Shown here: in pieces, positions 38,907-50,201 of the stretch | How positions within the stretch are numbered: the first letter of the stretch is position 1 | How the letters are laid out: the number at the start of each line of letters is the position of its first letter | NCBI RefSeq assembly: GCF_027286325.1 | Contig: NZ_CP114588.1 | Coordinates: 682,001 to 746,000, forward strand | Length of the DNA stretch: 64,000 nt | Direction of reading: 5' to 3' | Source of the DNA: Salinivibrio kushneri | GTDB taxonomy: Bacteria > Pseudomonadota > Gammaproteobacteria > Enterobacterales > Vibrionaceae | Notes under the pieces: generated by a model | Database searches by the model: none | The model's input: the letters and a program-made list of their open reading frames with translations, nothing else | What the model was told of the DNA's origin: nothing | Made by a program: the position numbers and the translations under genes

Positions 38907-40082
38907 TTAACCGACGAGGTTTTTGAACATCATTACGATGTAGTCTATTAAGCGACTAAAAAGGCCGCCTTTTTCAACATCGTTTAACGCGACGAGTGGA
39001 TACTCAGCCACGTCTTCATCATCCACTTGATAGAAGAGCTTGCCTACGACATCCCCTTTACTGATAGGCGCTTCCAAAGTGTTGTCGAGCACAAAACTGG
39101 CTTTAAGATCTTGTGCCTTGCCACGAGGCAGGGTGACAAAGGTATCTTCAGTGACGCCTAGCGCGACTTCGTCTGTATCACCCATCCAGACCTTTTCTGT
39201 GACAAAGGTTTCGTTGGCTTTGTGTGGCGCGACGGTTTCAAAGAAGCGGAAACCATAGTTGAGTAGCTTCTTGCTCTCTGCTTTACGGGCATTGGCACTT
39301 TTCGTGCCCATCACCACCGAGATAAGACGCATGTCTCCTTCAGTCGCTGAAGTGACCAAGTTGTAGCCTGCGCCCTCGGTGTGGCCTGTTTTGATACCGT
39401 CGACGTTAAGGCTCTTATCCCACAGCAAGCCATTACGGTTGTATTGCGTGATGCCGTTATAGGTGAAGGCCTTCTCTTTATAAATTCGGTATTCCGCAGG
39501 CACATCGCGAATCAGGGCTTGGCCGAGCAGCGCCATGTCATACGGTGTGGTGTAAAGGTTTTTGGAGTCTAAACCGTGGACATTGGAAAAATGGGTGCTG
39601 TCCATGCCCAAGGTTTCGCCCCAGCGGTTCATTAAATCGACAAAGGCGTCCTCTGAGCCAGCCACATGCTCAGCCATCGCGACACAGGCATCGTTGCCCG
39701 ACTGGATGATAATGCCACGATTCAGATCGGCTGCTTTGACCGTGGTGCCGACTTCGATAAACATCTTCGAAGAGCCGGGGAAGTTTTTGGCCCAGGCATT
39801 CTCACTAATGACGACGTCATCATCCATTGAGATATTGCCACGCTCAACCTCCTGACCAATCACGTAGCTGGTCATCATTTTCGTCAGACTGGCAGGATTA
39901 AGGCGTTGATAGGCGTTGTTTTCAGCCAGTACCTCGCCGGAATGATAATCCATCAATACGTAGCCTTTGGCGGCAATTTGCGGCGCATCAGGGACAACAG
40001 CAGGCGCGGCTTGAGCGGTAGCAGAGGCGAACAAGGCTGCAGAAAGCAGTGTACGCATGCGGAAAACGGTTTTATTCATCAT
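38907..40082 (-). CDS. dacA: D-alanyl-D-alanine carboxypeptidase DacA (PBP5)
   Basis: Low-molecular-weight PBP that trims pentapeptide stems in the periplasm. 391 residues: signal peptide to about 26 (cut after ATAQA), S11 catalytic domain with SLTK (Ser65, Lys68), SGN (128-130) and KTG (231-233), then the C-terminal beta domain and an amphipathic membrane anchor (about 374-391). Either of two adjacent ATG codons can start it. Downstream of rlpA. Confidence 0.96.
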   Translation of the reverse strand: MMNKTVFRMRTLLSAALFASATAQAAPAVVPDAPQIAAKGYVLMDYHSGEVLAENNAYQRLNPASLTKMMTSYVIGQEVERGNISMDDDVVISENAWAKNFPGSSKMFIEVGTTVKAADLNRGIIIQSGNDACVAMAEHVAGSEDAFVDLMNRWGETLGMDSTHFSNVHGLDSKNLYTTPYDMALLGQALIRDVPAEYRIYKEKAFTYNGITQYNRNGLLWDKSLNVDGIKTGHTEGAGYNLVTSATEGDMRLISVVMGTKSANARKAESKKLLNYGFRFFETVAPHKANETFVTEKVWMGDTDEVALGVTEDTFVTLPRGKAQDLKASFVLDNTLEAPISKGDVVGKLFYQVDDEDVAEYPLVALNDVEKGGLFSRLIDYIVMMFKNLVG

Positions 40083-40170
40083 TGTTAGTACTTATGTCGG
40101 TTATCGATGTCGATACTGTGCCTTCACTATACCAAATTGCGAATAGAGGGACAGGGTCGATTTCTTTAAC

Positions 40171-40992
40171 TTATTGATTATTTGTTTTAGCGCTTGTGGC
40201 AGGTGTGTCGCCATTAACAAGTGCTTCGGTGACGATAAATGCCCCCGGCAACTGATGCTGCTTTGCCGCGCGCATCGCTTGTTGCGCTTTTTCTCGATCA
40301 TAAAAAGGACCAAAGCGAACACGATAAACGGTATCACGGCGGGCAATATGTGTAGGTAGACCATGGGTTTTCGCCAATTGTTCCGCTGTTTGATTGGCTT
40401 TTAGGCCATTCGATAGCGCGGCGAGTTGTACATAATAGGCATGATGGCGAGCGGAGTGCCATTCGTCATCCGCTGGTTTGCTCGGCGTTAGGAGGCGCAA
40501 GGACACGGGGGCGGTGCCCGTTTTTAGGACATCCAGCTTTTTGGCGGCAGCATAACTCAGGTCTATCAAGCGTTTATTGTGAAAGGGCCCACGATCGTTG
40601 ACGCGTACAATCGCTGTTTTACCGTTATTCTGGTTAGTGACTTCCACGTAACTGGGCAGCGGAAGGGTTTTGTGCGCCGCAGACATGGAGTACATATCAT
40701 ACACTTCACCATTGGAGGTGCGATGGCCATGAAATTTCTCACCGTACCAAGAAGCAATCCCCGCCTCTCGGTAGCCTTTTGGATCACGTAAGATTTGGTA
40801 GCGCTGACCATTTAACGTGTAATCCTTGTTACCTGCGAGGCTGTAGGGCTCATATCTGGGTTGTGCGTTTTCTGCGTGAATAACTTGTGGCACCGTCTCA
40901 GGTGCTTTATCACTGTGCATGTCGTAGCGACCTTGTTGACTGCTGCATGCACTTAATAAGACGATAGCGCTAGAAATGATAATAGCTCGCAT
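40171..40992 (-). CDS. rlpA: Septal-ring lipoprotein RlpA
   Basis: Outer-membrane lipoprotein; in Pseudomonas RlpA is a lytic transglycosylase for stem-less glycans. 273 residues. Lipobox LSAC at residue about 16 (MRAIIISSAIVLLSA-C). DPBB domain with ASWYGEKFHGHRTSNGE and RVNDRGPF; C-terminal SPOR domain with YYVQLAAL and YRVRFGPF. Two bases after rodA, part of the mrd locus. Confidence 0.94.
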   Translation of the reverse strand: MRAIIISSAIVLLSACSSQQGRYDMHSDKAPETVPQVIHAENAQPRYEPYSLAGNKDYTLNGQRYQILRDPKGYREAGIASWYGEKFHGHRTSNGEVYDMYSMSAAHKTLPLPSYVEVTNQNNGKTAIVRVNDRGPFHNKRLIDLSYAAAKKLDVLKTGTAPVSLRLLTPSKPADDEWHSARHHAYYVQLAALSNGLKANQTAEQLAKTHGLPTHIARRDTVYRVRFGPFYDREKAQQAMRAAKQHQLPGAFIVTEALVNGDTPATSAKTNNQ

Positions 40993-40994
40993 GT

Positions 40995-42113
40995 TTATGC
41001 CCTGGATAACATTTTACGATGAGTGTGAATAGACATCAGAATGCCAAAACCGGCCATCAAGGTGACCATGGAGGTGCCACCATAACTGATAAGCGGTAAG
41101 GGTACCCCAACCACAGGAAGAATGCCGCTGACCATGCCAATATTGACAAAAACATAAACAAAAAAGCTTAAAACGATACTGCCTGCCATCATTCGGCCAA
41201 ATGCCGTTTGGGCGCGGCTGGCGAGCATCAGCCCTCGGCCAATCAAAAAGAGATACAAAGCCAGCAACACGCAGACACCAATCAACCCCCACTCTTCAGC
41301 GATGACGGCAAAAATAAAGTCGGTGTGCCGCTCAGGGAGAAACTCCAATTGGGACTGTGTCCCTTGCAACCAGCCTTTGCCGCTTAAGCCACCAGAACCA
41401 ATAGCAATCTTAGACTGAATGATATGATAGCCCGCCCCCAAGGGATCGGACTCTGGGTTAAACAGGGTGAGTACGCGGGTGCGCTGATAGTCGTGCATCA
41501 GGAAAAACCAAAGCACAGGGACAAAACTGGCAAGCGCAATCACTGCTGCTGTAATAATTTTCCAGCTAATCCCGGCCAGAAACAAAACAAACACCCCTGA
41601 GGCGGCAATCAGTATTGATGTTCCCAAGTCGGGTTGCTTGGCAATCATAATAGTGGGAACAAACAGTAACACCAGCGCAATCAGCAAGTGGGTAAACTTG
41701 GGGGGGAGCGGGTCTTTGCCAATAAAGCGCGCCAGCATGAGCGGTACCGCAAGTTTAATGATCTCTGATGGCTGGAAAGTGACAAAACCGAGATCGAGCC
41801 AACGTTGTGCCCCTTTTGCGGTCTCGCCCACCAACAAAACGGCGGCCAGCAACACCACACCGATCGCATACAAATACGGCGCCCAAAATTCATAGTGACG
41901 AGGCGGTACTTGGGCAAGGGCGAACATGACAGCCAAAGCCAATAACATACGAATGGCCTGGCGTTCCATCATCACCATGCTTTGCCCACTGGCGCTATAC
42001 ATCACCACAAGCCCGAAGCCCATGAGTAATAGAATACCGACGAGCATCGGCAAGTCGAGGTGCAAGCGATCGAACAAAGAGCGTTTCGCGCTGACTTGGG
42101 CAAGTGAACTCAT
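40995..42113 (-). CDS. rodA: Peptidoglycan glycosyltransferase RodA (MrdB)
   Basis: SEDS-family polymerase of the elongasome, paired with PBP2. 372 residues, ten TM. Key SEDS stretches are [40 protein letters not shown] and [13 protein letters not shown]. The catalytic Asp region is KQPDLGTS. Start overlaps mrdA by four bases. Confidence 0.97.
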   Translation of the reverse strand: MSSLAQVSAKRSLFDRLHLDLPMLVGILLLMGFGLVVMYSASGQSMVMMERQAIRMLLALAVMFALAQVPPRHYEFWAPYLYAIGVVLLAAVLLVGETAKGAQRWLDLGFVTFQPSEIIKLAVPLMLARFIGKDPLPPKFTHLLIALVLLFVPTIMIAKQPDLGTSILIAASGVFVLFLAGISWKIITAAVIALASFVPVLWFFLMHDYQRTRVLTLFNPESDPLGAGYHIIQSKIAIGSGGLSGKGWLQGTQSQLEFLPERHTDFIFAVIAEEWGLIGVCVLLALYLFLIGRGLMLASRAQTAFGRMMAGSIVLSFFVYVFVNIGMVSGILPVVGVPLPLISYGGTSMVTLMAGFGILMSIHTHRKMLSRA

Positions 42114-43990
42114 TGTTTAGCCTCTTTTGTCTCTTTGTCTTCTAACAAAATATGGTCGAAGATGCGGCGGGCAATAGGGCCACCGTTGCTCGAACCACCG
42201 CCAGCGTTTTCGAGTACCATAGAGACAGCGACTTCTGGGCTTTCAAAGGGCGCAAAACCGATGAAAAGTGCATGATCTCGCAGGTGTTCAGCAATTTCGT
42301 CCGCGTTATATTCTTCGTCTTCACCCAGCCCGAATACCTGCGCGGTACCTGATTTCCCGCCAGATAAATATTCCGCTGAACGGAATGAACGACGCGCGGT
42401 TCCTTTGCGGCCGTGGTTAACCAGTTGCATGCCTTTGAGGCCAACATCCCAATATTTATCGTCGACGCCTTTAATCGGAGGAAAGGGCTCGGCGTCGGGC
42501 TTGTGGGTGCCGTGTTCATCGCGTGTTTTGTTTAATAGTTTGGGCGCTTTGACTTCGCCACGGTTGATCAGCACCGTTAATGCTTTAACGATCTGCATCG
42601 GGGTTGCCGTCCAATAGCCTTGTCCAATCCCGACTGGAATCGTGTCACCTTTGTACCAAGGTTGGCGGTAGCGGCTCATCTTCCATTCGCGGTTAGGCAT
42701 ATTAGCGCTGCTTTCTTCTTGAATGTCGATGCCTGTGTATTGGCCAAAGCCAAACTTTTCCATCCACATAGAGAGTTTATCGATCCCCATGTCATAAGCA
42801 ATTTGATAGAAGAAGGTATCAACTGACTCCTCGATCGATTGCACGATGTTTACGCGTCCGTGGCCCCACGGCAGCCAATCGCGGAAGGGGCGAGTGTCTG
42901 AGTTGGGGATCCGCCAATAACCTGGGTCATTACGCGTGGTTTTGGTGGTGACCACACCTTCTTCTAAAGCGGCGACAGCAATGAAAGGTTTCACCGTCGA
43001 GGCGGGGGGATAAATGCCAAGAGTGGCGCGATTTACCAAGGGACGATCTTTATCGTTCAGCAGCTGCCGGTATTGCTTGCCAGAAATACCGTGCACAAAT
43101 AAGTTAGGATCATAGCTTGGGGTGGAGACCATGGCCAAGACACCCGAGGTGTCAGGGTCGACGACGACCACTGCACCTCTGCGATCCCCAAGGATGCCGC
43201 GCACATAGAGCTGCAGGTCAATGTCGAGGTTAAGAATCAGATCTTTGCCCGGCTGCGGCGGTACATATTTAAGTGTACGTATCACACGGCCACGGCTGTT
43301 CACCTCAACTTCTTGGTAGCCGGCTTTACCATGCAGTGTTGACTCGTAGTATTTTTCAATCCCTAGCTTGCCAATATCTCGGGTTGCTTTGTAGTTATTG
43401 AGCACCCCTTTTTGTCTTAGCTTGGCAATATCGCGATCATTAATCTTGGCGACATATCCGAGCACATGGGTGAGTGCGTCACCATAGGGATAATGGCGCT
43501 TTAAGTAGGCTTTGATTTCCACCCCAGAAAACTGATGCTGGTGCGCGGAAAAAATCGCGACTTCTTTGTCGGTGAGCTGAGTTTTCAATGCCACGGCATT
43601 AAAACGTCGCGAGCGGCGACGCTCTTTCTGGAAGCGCGTAATGTCTTTGTCGGTCAATGAAAGTAAGTCTTTTAGCTGAGCCAGGGTTGCCGGCATATCA
43701 TCGACTTGTTCAGGGGTCACTTCTAAGTGATAAACGGGGCGGTTTTCAGCCAGTAACTTTCCGTTGCGATCGTAAATAAGCCCGCGGTTAGGGGCGACGG
43801 GGACAACTTTGATACGGTTATCGTTCGAGCGTGTTTGGTAGTCTTGGTGCTCGGTCACCTGAATATGATAAAGGTTAGTCAGGAGCACCCCAACCAGCGC
43901 CATAATACCGACAAAACAGACGATAGCGCGTCGTACAAACAAGGCCGCCTCGGCGCTGTGGTCTCGGATTTCAACTCGTTGGCGCTTCAT
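42110..43990 (-). CDS. mrdA: Penicillin-binding protein 2 (MrdA)
   Basis: Transpeptidase of lateral wall synthesis. 626 residues: one N-terminal TM (about 22-44), pedestal/dimerisation domain, transpeptidase domain with STVK (Ser331, Lys334), SVD (389-391) and KSG (546-548). [16 protein letters not shown] near residue 68 is typical. Followed by rodA with overlap; rlmH is seven bases upstream. Confidence 0.97.
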   Translation of the reverse strand: MKRQRVEIRDHSAEAALFVRRAIVCFVGIMALVGVLLTNLYHIQVTEHQDYQTRSNDNRIKVVPVAPNRGLIYDRNGKLLAENRPVYHLEVTPEQVDDMPATLAQLKDLLSLTDKDITRFQKERRRSRRFNAVALKTQLTDKEVAIFSAHQHQFSGVEIKAYLKRHYPYGDALTHVLGYVAKINDRDIAKLRQKGVLNNYKATRDIGKLGIEKYYESTLHGKAGYQEVEVNSRGRVIRTLKYVPPQPGKDLILNLDIDLQLYVRGILGDRRGAVVVVDPDTSGVLAMVSTPSYDPNLFVHGISGKQYRQLLNDKDRPLVNRATLGIYPPASTVKPFIAVAALEEGVVTTKTTRNDPGYWRIPNSDTRPFRDWLPWGHGRVNIVQSIEESVDTFFYQIAYDMGIDKLSMWMEKFGFGQYTGIDIQEESSANMPNREWKMSRYRQPWYKGDTIPVGIGQGYWTATPMQIVKALTVLINRGEVKAPKLLNKTRDEHGTHKPDAEPFPPIKGVDDKYWDVGLKGMQLVNHGRKGTARRSFRSAEYLSGGKSGTAQVFGLGEDEEYNADEIAEHLRDHALFIGFAPFESPEVAVSMVLENAGGGSSNGGPIARRIFDHILLEDKETKEAKQ

Positions 43991-43996
43991 CTTTGC

Positions 43997-44467
43997 TTAT
44001 TCTCGATGATACGGATGATTGGTGGTCAAGCTCCACGCGCGATACAGGCTCTCGGCCATAATGATGCGCACTAGCGGGTGGGGGAGGGTCAGTGGTGACA
44101 GTGACCAGCTTTGCTCGGCGGCGGCTTTACACTGTGGCGCGAGCCCTTCTGGCCCACCGATCAAAATGGCGACATCGCGGCCATCAAGCTTCCACTTTTC
44201 CAATTGGTTAGCCAATTGCGGTGTATCCCAAGGCTTGCCGGGAATATCGAGTGTTACAATGCGGCTGCCACGACTGACCGCCGCCAGCATGGCTTCCCCT
44301 TCTTTTTGCAAGATGCGGGCAATGTCGGCATTTTTGCCACGCTTGCCGGCTGGCACTTCAATCAGCTCGAGTGGCATGTCTTTCGGAAAGCGGCGTTGGT
44401 ATTCTTCAAAGCCTTGCTCTACCCATTTAGGCATTTTATTGCCGACCGCAATCAATTGGATTTTCAT
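43997..44467 (-). CDS. rlmH: 23S rRNA pseudouridine-1915 N3-methyltransferase RlmH
   Basis: SPOUT methyltransferase for m3-psi1915 in helix 69. 156 residues. SAM knot motifs are FLIGGPEGL-like [11 protein letters not shown] and [22 protein letters not shown]; the C-terminal NHPYHRE is conserved. Three bases after rsfS. Confidence 0.97.
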   Translation of the reverse strand: MKIQLIAVGNKMPKWVEQGFEEYQRRFPKDMPLELIEVPAGKRGKNADIARILQKEGEAMLAAVSRGSRIVTLDIPGKPWDTPQLANQLEKWKLDGRDVAILIGGPEGLAPQCKAAAEQSWSLSPLTLPHPLVRIIMAESLYRAWSLTTNHPYHRE

Positions 44468-44470
44468 GGT

Positions 44471-44788
44471 TTAGTTCCAGAGCTTTTCCAATTGATAGAG
44501 CTGGCGTTGCTCTTCTTGCATGACGTGCACCATGACGTCACCTAAATCAACCACAACCCATTCGCTGTCATCTTGCCCTTCTGTGCCGAGCGAGTCGATA
44601 TCAACGGCTTGGGCCTGCTCACACACATGTTCGGCGATGGAGGCAACGTGACGGCGGGAGTTGCCGGTACACAGCACTAAAAAGTCGGTAATGCATGATT
44701 TATCACGTACATCCAGGGTCACAATATCGCTGGCTTTTAACTCATCGACCTTATCGGTCACAAACTGTTTTAACTCGTTAGCTTGCAA
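44471..44788 (-). CDS. rsfS: Ribosomal silencing factor RsfS
   Basis: Binds uL14 on the large subunit and blocks subunit joining in starvation. 105 residues. SCITDFLVLCTGNSRRHV and VVDLGDVMVHVMQEEQR are the family core. The start is TTG (44786-44788) with GAGG six bases upstream; it gives MQANELKQ, fitting homologs, and no ATG is available nearby. Confidence 0.94.
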   Translation of the reverse strand: MQANELKQFVTDKVDELKASDIVTLDVRDKSCITDFLVLCTGNSRRHVASIAEHVCEQAQAVDIDSLGTEGQDDSEWVVVDLGDVMVHVMQEEQRQLYQLEKLWN

Positions 44789-44856
44789 AGAAAACCTCTA
44801 TGTGTTGCTGATGGTCTTATTAGGCCAGTATACCATTTGCTAACCCTTTGGACACG

Positions 44857-45882
44857 CTAGGGAGCCAGTGGTTCGGACGCTTGGCACATGAGTGCACAAA
44901 AATACTGCAAATCCGGCCAAGGGTCGCTACCAAAATCCGTTTTTAGTCTGACTTCTACCTGCGCTAAGCGGCGCAGCAGTGCGGTCAATCGGGCTTTGTT
45001 AAGCCGATTGAGAGCGGCAGTGAGCATGGGACGACGTGTTTGCCACACACGGAATTGGTCAAAGATGGCATTCAGCGGTCTGCCTTTTTGTCCTTGCTCG
45101 TGAATGGTGTACAACTGCTTTAGCTCCCTTTGGATCAGTCTTAAAAGGAGGGTGGGCTCTTCACCTTCAGCATGAAGCTGATCAAGTATCCGCTGTGCGC
45201 GTTGTGCTTTTCCTGCTAGCAGCGCATCGGTGAGCTGAAAGGGGGTAAAGTGATGATGGCGCGATAGCGAACTCTCGATACGAGGCAAGGTGAGTGCCCC
45301 ATCAGGATAAAGTAGCTGCAAGATATGCAGACTTTGCACTAAGGCGAGGAGGTTTCCTTCATGCCATTGTGCTAACAACTGTAGCGCAGGTTGGTCTGGC
45401 TTTAGCCCTAACTGGCGACACCGTTGCTCAATAAAACGCGGGAGTTGACGGGCATCCGGGGTATTACACACCACGTATAAGCCGTGTTGGGCGAGCGCTG
45501 AAAACCATTTGGCGCTTTCTTGTTTTTTATTGAGTCTTTCCCCTTGAACCAACAAGAGCACATCAGGGTGTAGGTAAGTCGCCAGTTCGGTCAGCTGTTT
45601 AGTCTGTGCGCTGGTTAAACCGTTTTCCGGACAAGTCAGCTCAATGATCTGTCGAGACGCAAATAAGCTAAGCGCTTGACAGCAGTCAATTATCTCTTGC
45701 CAGTCGAGCTGTCCATCAATAACAAATTTATGATGCTCTTCAAAGCCTTGGGCGCGAGCCGCCTGTGAGATAGCGTCTCGTGCTTCTAGCTTGAGTAGTG
45801 GGTCGGAGCCAAAGACCAAATAGCATTGGCGCAGTGGCTGGCTGAGCTGCTGCGCCAATTGGTCGGGGTAGGTTCTCATCAT
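44857..45882 (-). CDS. holA: DNA polymerase III delta subunit HolA
   Basis: Clamp-loader wrench subunit that opens the beta clamp. 341 residues. The N-terminal clamp-binding region and Walker-like LVFGSDPLL are visible, followed by the AAA+-related domain and C-terminal collar. Starts within the lptE stop (ATGA). Order leuS-lptE-holA as in E. coli. Confidence 0.95.
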   Translation of the reverse strand: MMRTYPDQLAQQLSQPLRQCYLVFGSDPLLKLEARDAISQAARAQGFEEHHKFVIDGQLDWQEIIDCCQALSLFASRQIIELTCPENGLTSAQTKQLTELATYLHPDVLLLVQGERLNKKQESAKWFSALAQHGLYVVCNTPDARQLPRFIEQRCRQLGLKPDQPALQLLAQWHEGNLLALVQSLHILQLLYPDGALTLPRIESSLSRHHHFTPFQLTDALLAGKAQRAQRILDQLHAEGEEPTLLLRLIQRELKQLYTIHEQGQKGRPLNAIFDQFRVWQTRRPMLTAALNRLNKARLTALLRRLAQVEVRLKTDFGSDPWPDLQYFCALMCQASEPLAP

Positions 45883-46502
45883 TGCGCGGGGTTCGTTTCG
45901 GTTTGTCGCGTTTCAATGATAACGTCTGGCTTAGTCGGCGTGTCACCTTGCTCGAGATCTTTCATCGCCGCTTGTTCGGCCTGCTGGCGCTCAAACTCAG
46001 CAATATCGCCTTTTAGCTGGGAAAGTTGACGCATGATTTGACGAGTGGCCTCTGTACGCATCTCAGCGACCAATTTATCTTCCTCAACGGACTTTGCCAA
46101 CGCTGTCAGTGGGTTATCAAGAAAGTTACGGCTTAAAGTGGTGTTATAGCTATAACTCCCTTTACCGGGGATCGTGACGCGATAACGGGCAACATAGCGA
46201 AACTCTTTCTCCGCCACGCGGCTGTTTTGGTAAAGCGATAGCGTTTTTTCGCTATTGCTTTCACCGAGCAAGTGGATATTGGCCACCTCCTTGGAAGGAG
46301 AGACAAGATCGACCTTGTGTTGACGCAAGGCATTTCGCATTTGCCGGGTGAGCTCGCCGTAAGGGTCAAAGCTGGTTAATGAGACCTTATCAACCTCATC
46401 GGGCAGATTGTAGCTGCCGCGTAAGGCAAACCCGCAAGACGCGATGGTCAAACAGACCATCGCGACAAGCAGGGAGCGAAGCATTGTCTTAAACAGATTC
46501 AC
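45879..46502 (-). CDS. lptE: LPS-assembly lipoprotein LptE
   Basis: Plug partner of LptD in the outer-membrane LPS translocon. 207 residues. GTG start with AAGGAG seven bases upstream. Signal ends at lipobox IASC (Cys23), then GFALRGSYNLPDEV, typical of LptE. The acidic/Gln-rich C-terminus (ETRQTETNPAQ) is variable. Between leuS and holA. Confidence 0.94.
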   Translation of the reverse strand: MNLFKTMLRSLLVAMVCLTIASCGFALRGSYNLPDEVDKVSLTSFDPYGELTRQMRNALRQHKVDLVSPSKEVANIHLLGESNSEKTLSLYQNSRVAEKEFRYVARYRVTIPGKGSYSYNTTLSRNFLDNPLTALAKSVEEDKLVAEMRTEATRQIMRQLSQLKGDIAEFERQQAEQAAMKDLEQGDTPTKPDVIIETRQTETNPAQ

Positions 46503-46516
46503 TCCATCGCTCCTTG

Positions 46517-49093
46517 TTAGTTGGCAACAATGTTAACCAGCTTGCCAGGCACGTAAATCACCTTGCGCACGGTTTTGTCTTCGGTAAATTTCACCACGTT
46601 TTCATCCGCCATCGCTTGGGCTTCTACGGCCTCTTTCTCCGCATCAGCGGCGACGGTGATCTTGGCGCGCAGTTTACCGTTAACTTGGACGATGATCAGT
46701 TTCTCATCTTCAACCATGGCTGCTTCGTCGGCTTGTGGCCACGCCGCATCGTCGATGTGAGTCTCGCCCAGTGCATTCCACAGGCTAAAACAGATATGTG
46801 GGGTGATGGGATAAAGCATCAATACCACGGCTTTAAGGGCTTCGTCGAGCACCGCGCGGTCTTGTTCACTTTGCTGTGGCGCTTTTACCAATCGGTTCAT
46901 CAGCTCCATAATCGCTGCGATAGCGGTGTTAAAGGTTTGACGGCGACCCATGTCATCACTGACTTTGGCAATGGCTTTGTGCACCTCGCGGCGCAGCGTT
47001 TTTTGCTCATTGTTGAGTGCGCTAGCATCCAGTGCCACGACAGGCCCTTGCTGACTGTGCTCGTAAACCAGTTTCCATACGCGACGCAAGAAGCGATGTG
47101 AGCCCTCGACCCCTGATTCTTGCCACTCTAGGGTCATATCCGCGGGCGCGGCGAACATCATGAACAGGCGTACCGTATCGGCGCCGTATTTTTCTACCAT
47201 TAATTGCGGGTCAATGCCGTTGTTTTTCGACTTCGACATCTTGGTCATGCCCGCATGAGTAACCGCATTGCCTTGGCTATCTACCGCATTAACAATTTGG
47301 CCTTTGCTGTCACGTTCGACGGTGACTTCGGTTGGTGACACCCATACGCGCACACCTTTATCATCGGTGTAATAGAAAGCATCAGCCAGCACCATGCCCT
47401 GACAGAGCAGTTGCTTAAACGGCTCGTCGCTATCGACCATGTTTTCATCACGCAGCAACTTGTGGAAGAAGCGAGAGTAAAGAAGGTGCATACAGGCGTG
47501 CTCAATGCCGCCGATATATTGATCCACAGGTAGCCAGTAGTTGGCAGCACTTGGATCGAGCATCTGATCGGCTTGTGGCGAGCAATAGCGCGCATAGTAC
47601 CAAGACGATTCCATAAAGGTATCGAAGGTGTCGGTTTCACGCAGTGCAGGCTTGCCTTGGTATTGGGTTTGCGCCCACTGTTTGTCCGCTTTAATCGGGC
47701 TTTGTACCCCATCCATCACCACATCTTCTGGCAGGATCACGGGCAGTTCATCCGTCGGGACTGGCACCACGTCACCGTCTTCGGTGTTCAGCATAGGGAT
47801 AGGTGCGCCCCAATAACGCTGACGAGAAACGCCCCAATCACGAAGACGGAAGTTAACGGTTTTCTTGCCTTTGCCCAAAGACTCAAGCTTGGCGGCAATC
47901 GCATCAAACGCGGCATCAAAGTCTAAGCCATCGAATTCACCGGAGTTAAATAGCTTGCCTTTTTCGGTATGTGCTTGCTCAGACAAGTCAGGCGCGTTGC
48001 CATTTTCGTCCAGGATCACCGGCTCAATATCCAAGCTGTACTTGCTGGCGAACTCAAAGTCGCGCTGGTCGTGGGCAGGCACGGCCATGACCGCACCAGT
48101 ACCGTAGTCCATCAGGACAAAATTGGCGACAAAGATAGGCACGCGACGGCCATTAAGGGGGTGGGTCGCGTACAGGCCGGTTGCCATGCCTTTTTTCTCC
48201 ATGGTGGCAAGCTCAGCTTCCGCCACTTTGGTGTTACGGCACTCTTGTACAAATTCAGCCAAGGCTGGGTTGTTCTTGGCCGCGGCATCGGCCAGTGGGT
48301 GACCGGCGGCAATGCCGACATAGGTCACGCCCATTAAGGTATCAGGACGGGTGGTGTACACATCCAGTGCAGGGTGCTCACCTTCCACGTCAAAGGTCAG
48401 CTCAACGCCTTCTGAGCGGCCAATCCAGTTGCGCTGCATGGTTTTTACCATCTCTGGCCAGCCATCCAGTTTGTCGATGTCTTGCAGCAGCTCTTCTGCA
48501 TAATCGGTGATCTTGATAAACCACTGTGGAATTTCTTTTTGCTCCACAGGGGTGTCACAACGCCAGCAGCAGCCTTCATGCACCTGCTCGTTCGCCAACA
48601 CGGTTTGATCGTGTGGACACCAATTCACTGACGAGGTTTTTTTGTAGACCAAGCCTTTGTTATAAAGCGTGGTAAAGAATTCTTGCTCCCAGCGGTAGTA
48701 ATCAGGGCTACAGGTCGCGACTTCGCGATCCCAGTCGTAACCAAAGCCCAGCATTTTCAGCTGGCCTTTCATGTAATCAATGTTTTCGTAAGTCCAAGGC
48801 GCAGGGGCGGTTTTGTTTTTGATGGCGGCCCCTTCTGCAGGCAAACCAAATGCGTCCCAACCAATAGGCTGCATCACATTCTTGCCTTGCAGGCGCTGAT
48901 AACGCGAGATGACATCACCGATGGTATAATTACGGACATGCCCCATGTGAAGTCGGCCACTGGGGTAAGGGAACATAGAAAGACAGTAGAATTTTTCTTT
49001 GTTAGGGTCTTCATGAGCCACAAAGGTTTTATTGTCGTCCCAATGGGCTTGAACTTTTTGTTCAATATCTTGCGGGCTATATTGTTTTTGCAT
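46517..49093 (-). CDS. leuS: Leucyl-tRNA synthetase LeuS
   Basis: Class I synthetase, 858 residues. HIGH element is [21 protein letters not shown] is present as [14 protein letters not shown]. The editing CP1 domain (about 225-420) has [13 protein letters not shown]-like threonine-rich site [10 protein letters not shown]. The C-terminal domain ends [15 protein letters not shown]. First gene of leuS-lptE-holA. Confidence 0.98.
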   Translation of the reverse strand: MQKQYSPQDIEQKVQAHWDDNKTFVAHEDPNKEKFYCLSMFPYPSGRLHMGHVRNYTIGDVISRYQRLQGKNVMQPIGWDAFGLPAEGAAIKNKTAPAPWTYENIDYMKGQLKMLGFGYDWDREVATCSPDYYRWEQEFFTTLYNKGLVYKKTSSVNWCPHDQTVLANEQVHEGCCWRCDTPVEQKEIPQWFIKITDYAEELLQDIDKLDGWPEMVKTMQRNWIGRSEGVELTFDVEGEHPALDVYTTRPDTLMGVTYVGIAAGHPLADAAAKNNPALAEFVQECRNTKVAEAELATMEKKGMATGLYATHPLNGRRVPIFVANFVLMDYGTGAVMAVPAHDQRDFEFASKYSLDIEPVILDENGNAPDLSEQAHTEKGKLFNSGEFDGLDFDAAFDAIAAKLESLGKGKKTVNFRLRDWGVSRQRYWGAPIPMLNTEDGDVVPVPTDELPVILPEDVVMDGVQSPIKADKQWAQTQYQGKPALRETDTFDTFMESSWYYARYCSPQADQMLDPSAANYWLPVDQYIGGIEHACMHLLYSRFFHKLLRDENMVDSDEPFKQLLCQGMVLADAFYYTDDKGVRVWVSPTEVTVERDSKGQIVNAVDSQGNAVTHAGMTKMSKSKNNGIDPQLMVEKYGADTVRLFMMFAAPADMTLEWQESGVEGSHRFLRRVWKLVYEHSQQGPVVALDASALNNEQKTLRREVHKAIAKVSDDMGRRQTFNTAIAAIMELMNRLVKAPQQSEQDRAVLDEALKAVVLMLYPITPHICFSLWNALGETHIDDAAWPQADEAAMVEDEKLIIVQVNGKLRAKITVAADAEKEAVEAQAMADENVVKFTEDKTVRKVIYVPGKLVNIVAN

Positions 49094-49199
49094 CGATGGC
49101 TTCCGAGATTCTGTGAGAAAGGTAAAACCTGAAAGAGAAATATCGTCATAGAATAACGAAAGGCAGAGACCGCAACAACACTTGAATCAGGACGGAACC

Positions 49200-49685
49200 A
49201 TGAATAAAGAGAAAGAACCCCAACAAAGTATCATTGAGCGGGTAAAAGAGGCGCTGGAAAACAGTCCAGAGGCTTTGTCTCGCTGGGTCGAGTTATCTGA
49301 TCAATACCTCAAAGCGGCCGCGGATCTGACCAAAGATGAGTGGGCGTTAATTGAAGCTTACTTTAAGCGCGACGTGAAAGCCTTTGGCGAGCAGTATAAC
49401 AAGTCCCAAGACGAGGACATTGATAGCCAGGTGTTTAACGATCTGATTGCTAACTCGATTTGGGAGCAACTGGCAGAAATCACCGACCGCACTCAGCTAG
49501 AGTGGCGGGAAGTATTCGACGACCTTCAGCATCATGGTGTGTATGAAGCCGGCGAAATTGTGGGGTTGGGCGTCTTGCAATGCGAACAGTGCCAACACCA
49601 AACACGCCATAGCCGCGTAGATGTGATTGCCCCATGTAGCAAGTGTGGTCACCGGTATTTCTCTCGCCGCCCGTACCCAGTATAA
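49200..49685 (+). CDS. ybeL: Zinc-ribbon-containing protein (YbeL-like, DUF1451)
   Basis: 161 residues with a helical N-terminal part and a C-terminal zinc ribbon (CEQC and CSKC). Function unknown. The ATG preceded by GGACGGA is preferred over a TTG 18 bases upstream. It sits beside leuS, as ybeL does in E. coli. Divergent from leuS. Confidence 0.88.
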   Translation: MNKEKEPQQSIIERVKEALENSPEALSRWVELSDQYLKAAADLTKDEWALIEAYFKRDVKAFGEQYNKSQDEDIDSQVFNDLIANSIWEQLAEITDRTQLEWREVFDDLQHHGVYEAGEIVGLGVLQCEQCQHQTRHSRVDVIAPCSKCGHRYFSRRPYPV

Positions 49686-49706
49686 GCCAAGCACGGTGCT
49701 TGGCTT
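49684..49706. terminator. Hairpin between ybeL and the DUF2069 gene
   Basis: Perfect AAGCCAAGCAC / GTGCTTGGCTT inverted repeat starting at the end of the zinc-ribbon gene. No T run in either direction; possible terminator. Confidence 0.4.
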
Positions 49707-49751
49707 CGCCGAGGCGGTTAACATGGCAAGGGCGAGGATAAAGGTCAGTGA

Positions 49752-50189
49752 TCAGTCAGACGAGACGTTATCCTTGCCTTCAAAACGCTGACGTTCTTCA
49801 CGTTCTACTTGGGAAAGACGTGGCAGCTTCAGGCCTTGTGATTTTCCCATCCAACGCGCAAAGACAATGTTGCTGGCGAACGCACAAGTCACTAAGACGA
49901 GCTCAGTCGCGGCTAGCCAACGCTCCCCTTCATCAACATAAATAAGGGTTAAGGCGTGTAAAAAGTAAAACATCAAAATAAAGTTCGCCCACGCATGGGT
50001 AAAGGCTTTTCCTTTCACGATCCCCGGGAGCGGGAGTAGAAGAGGAATGGTCCAGCCGATGGTCACCGCCAAAGCATTAAGGTGAGGGTGGGGCGATAAC
50101 GATGCGTGCCAGATTATCACCCAGGCAATCAGGCCGAGGTTACTCAACAACGAGAGCTTACGCATTAATGCAAGCCGAGAGTCAGTCAC
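49752..50189 (-). CDS. DUF2069 membrane protein
   Basis: 145 residues with four hydrophobic segments (about 15-30, 42-58, 66-84 and 95-112) and a charged C-terminus. GTG start with AAGGA eight bases upstream. Matches the DUF2069 family of gammaproteobacterial inner-membrane proteins; function unknown. Just downstream of the WrbA-like gene. Confidence 0.8.
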   Translation of the reverse strand: MTDSRLALMRKLSLLSNLGLIAWVIIWHASLSPHPHLNALAVTIGWTIPLLLPLPGIVKGKAFTHAWANFILMFYFLHALTLIYVDEGERWLAATELVLVTCAFASNIVFARWMGKSQGLKLPRLSQVEREERQRFEGKDNVSSD

Positions 50190-50201
50190 AATTTTATCCT
50201 T

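Noticed and set aside
46514-47101. 195-codon open frame on the plus strand opposite leuS
   Set aside because: Antisense to the well-supported leuS; no ribosome site and low-complexity His/Phe-rich composition typical of a shadow frame.
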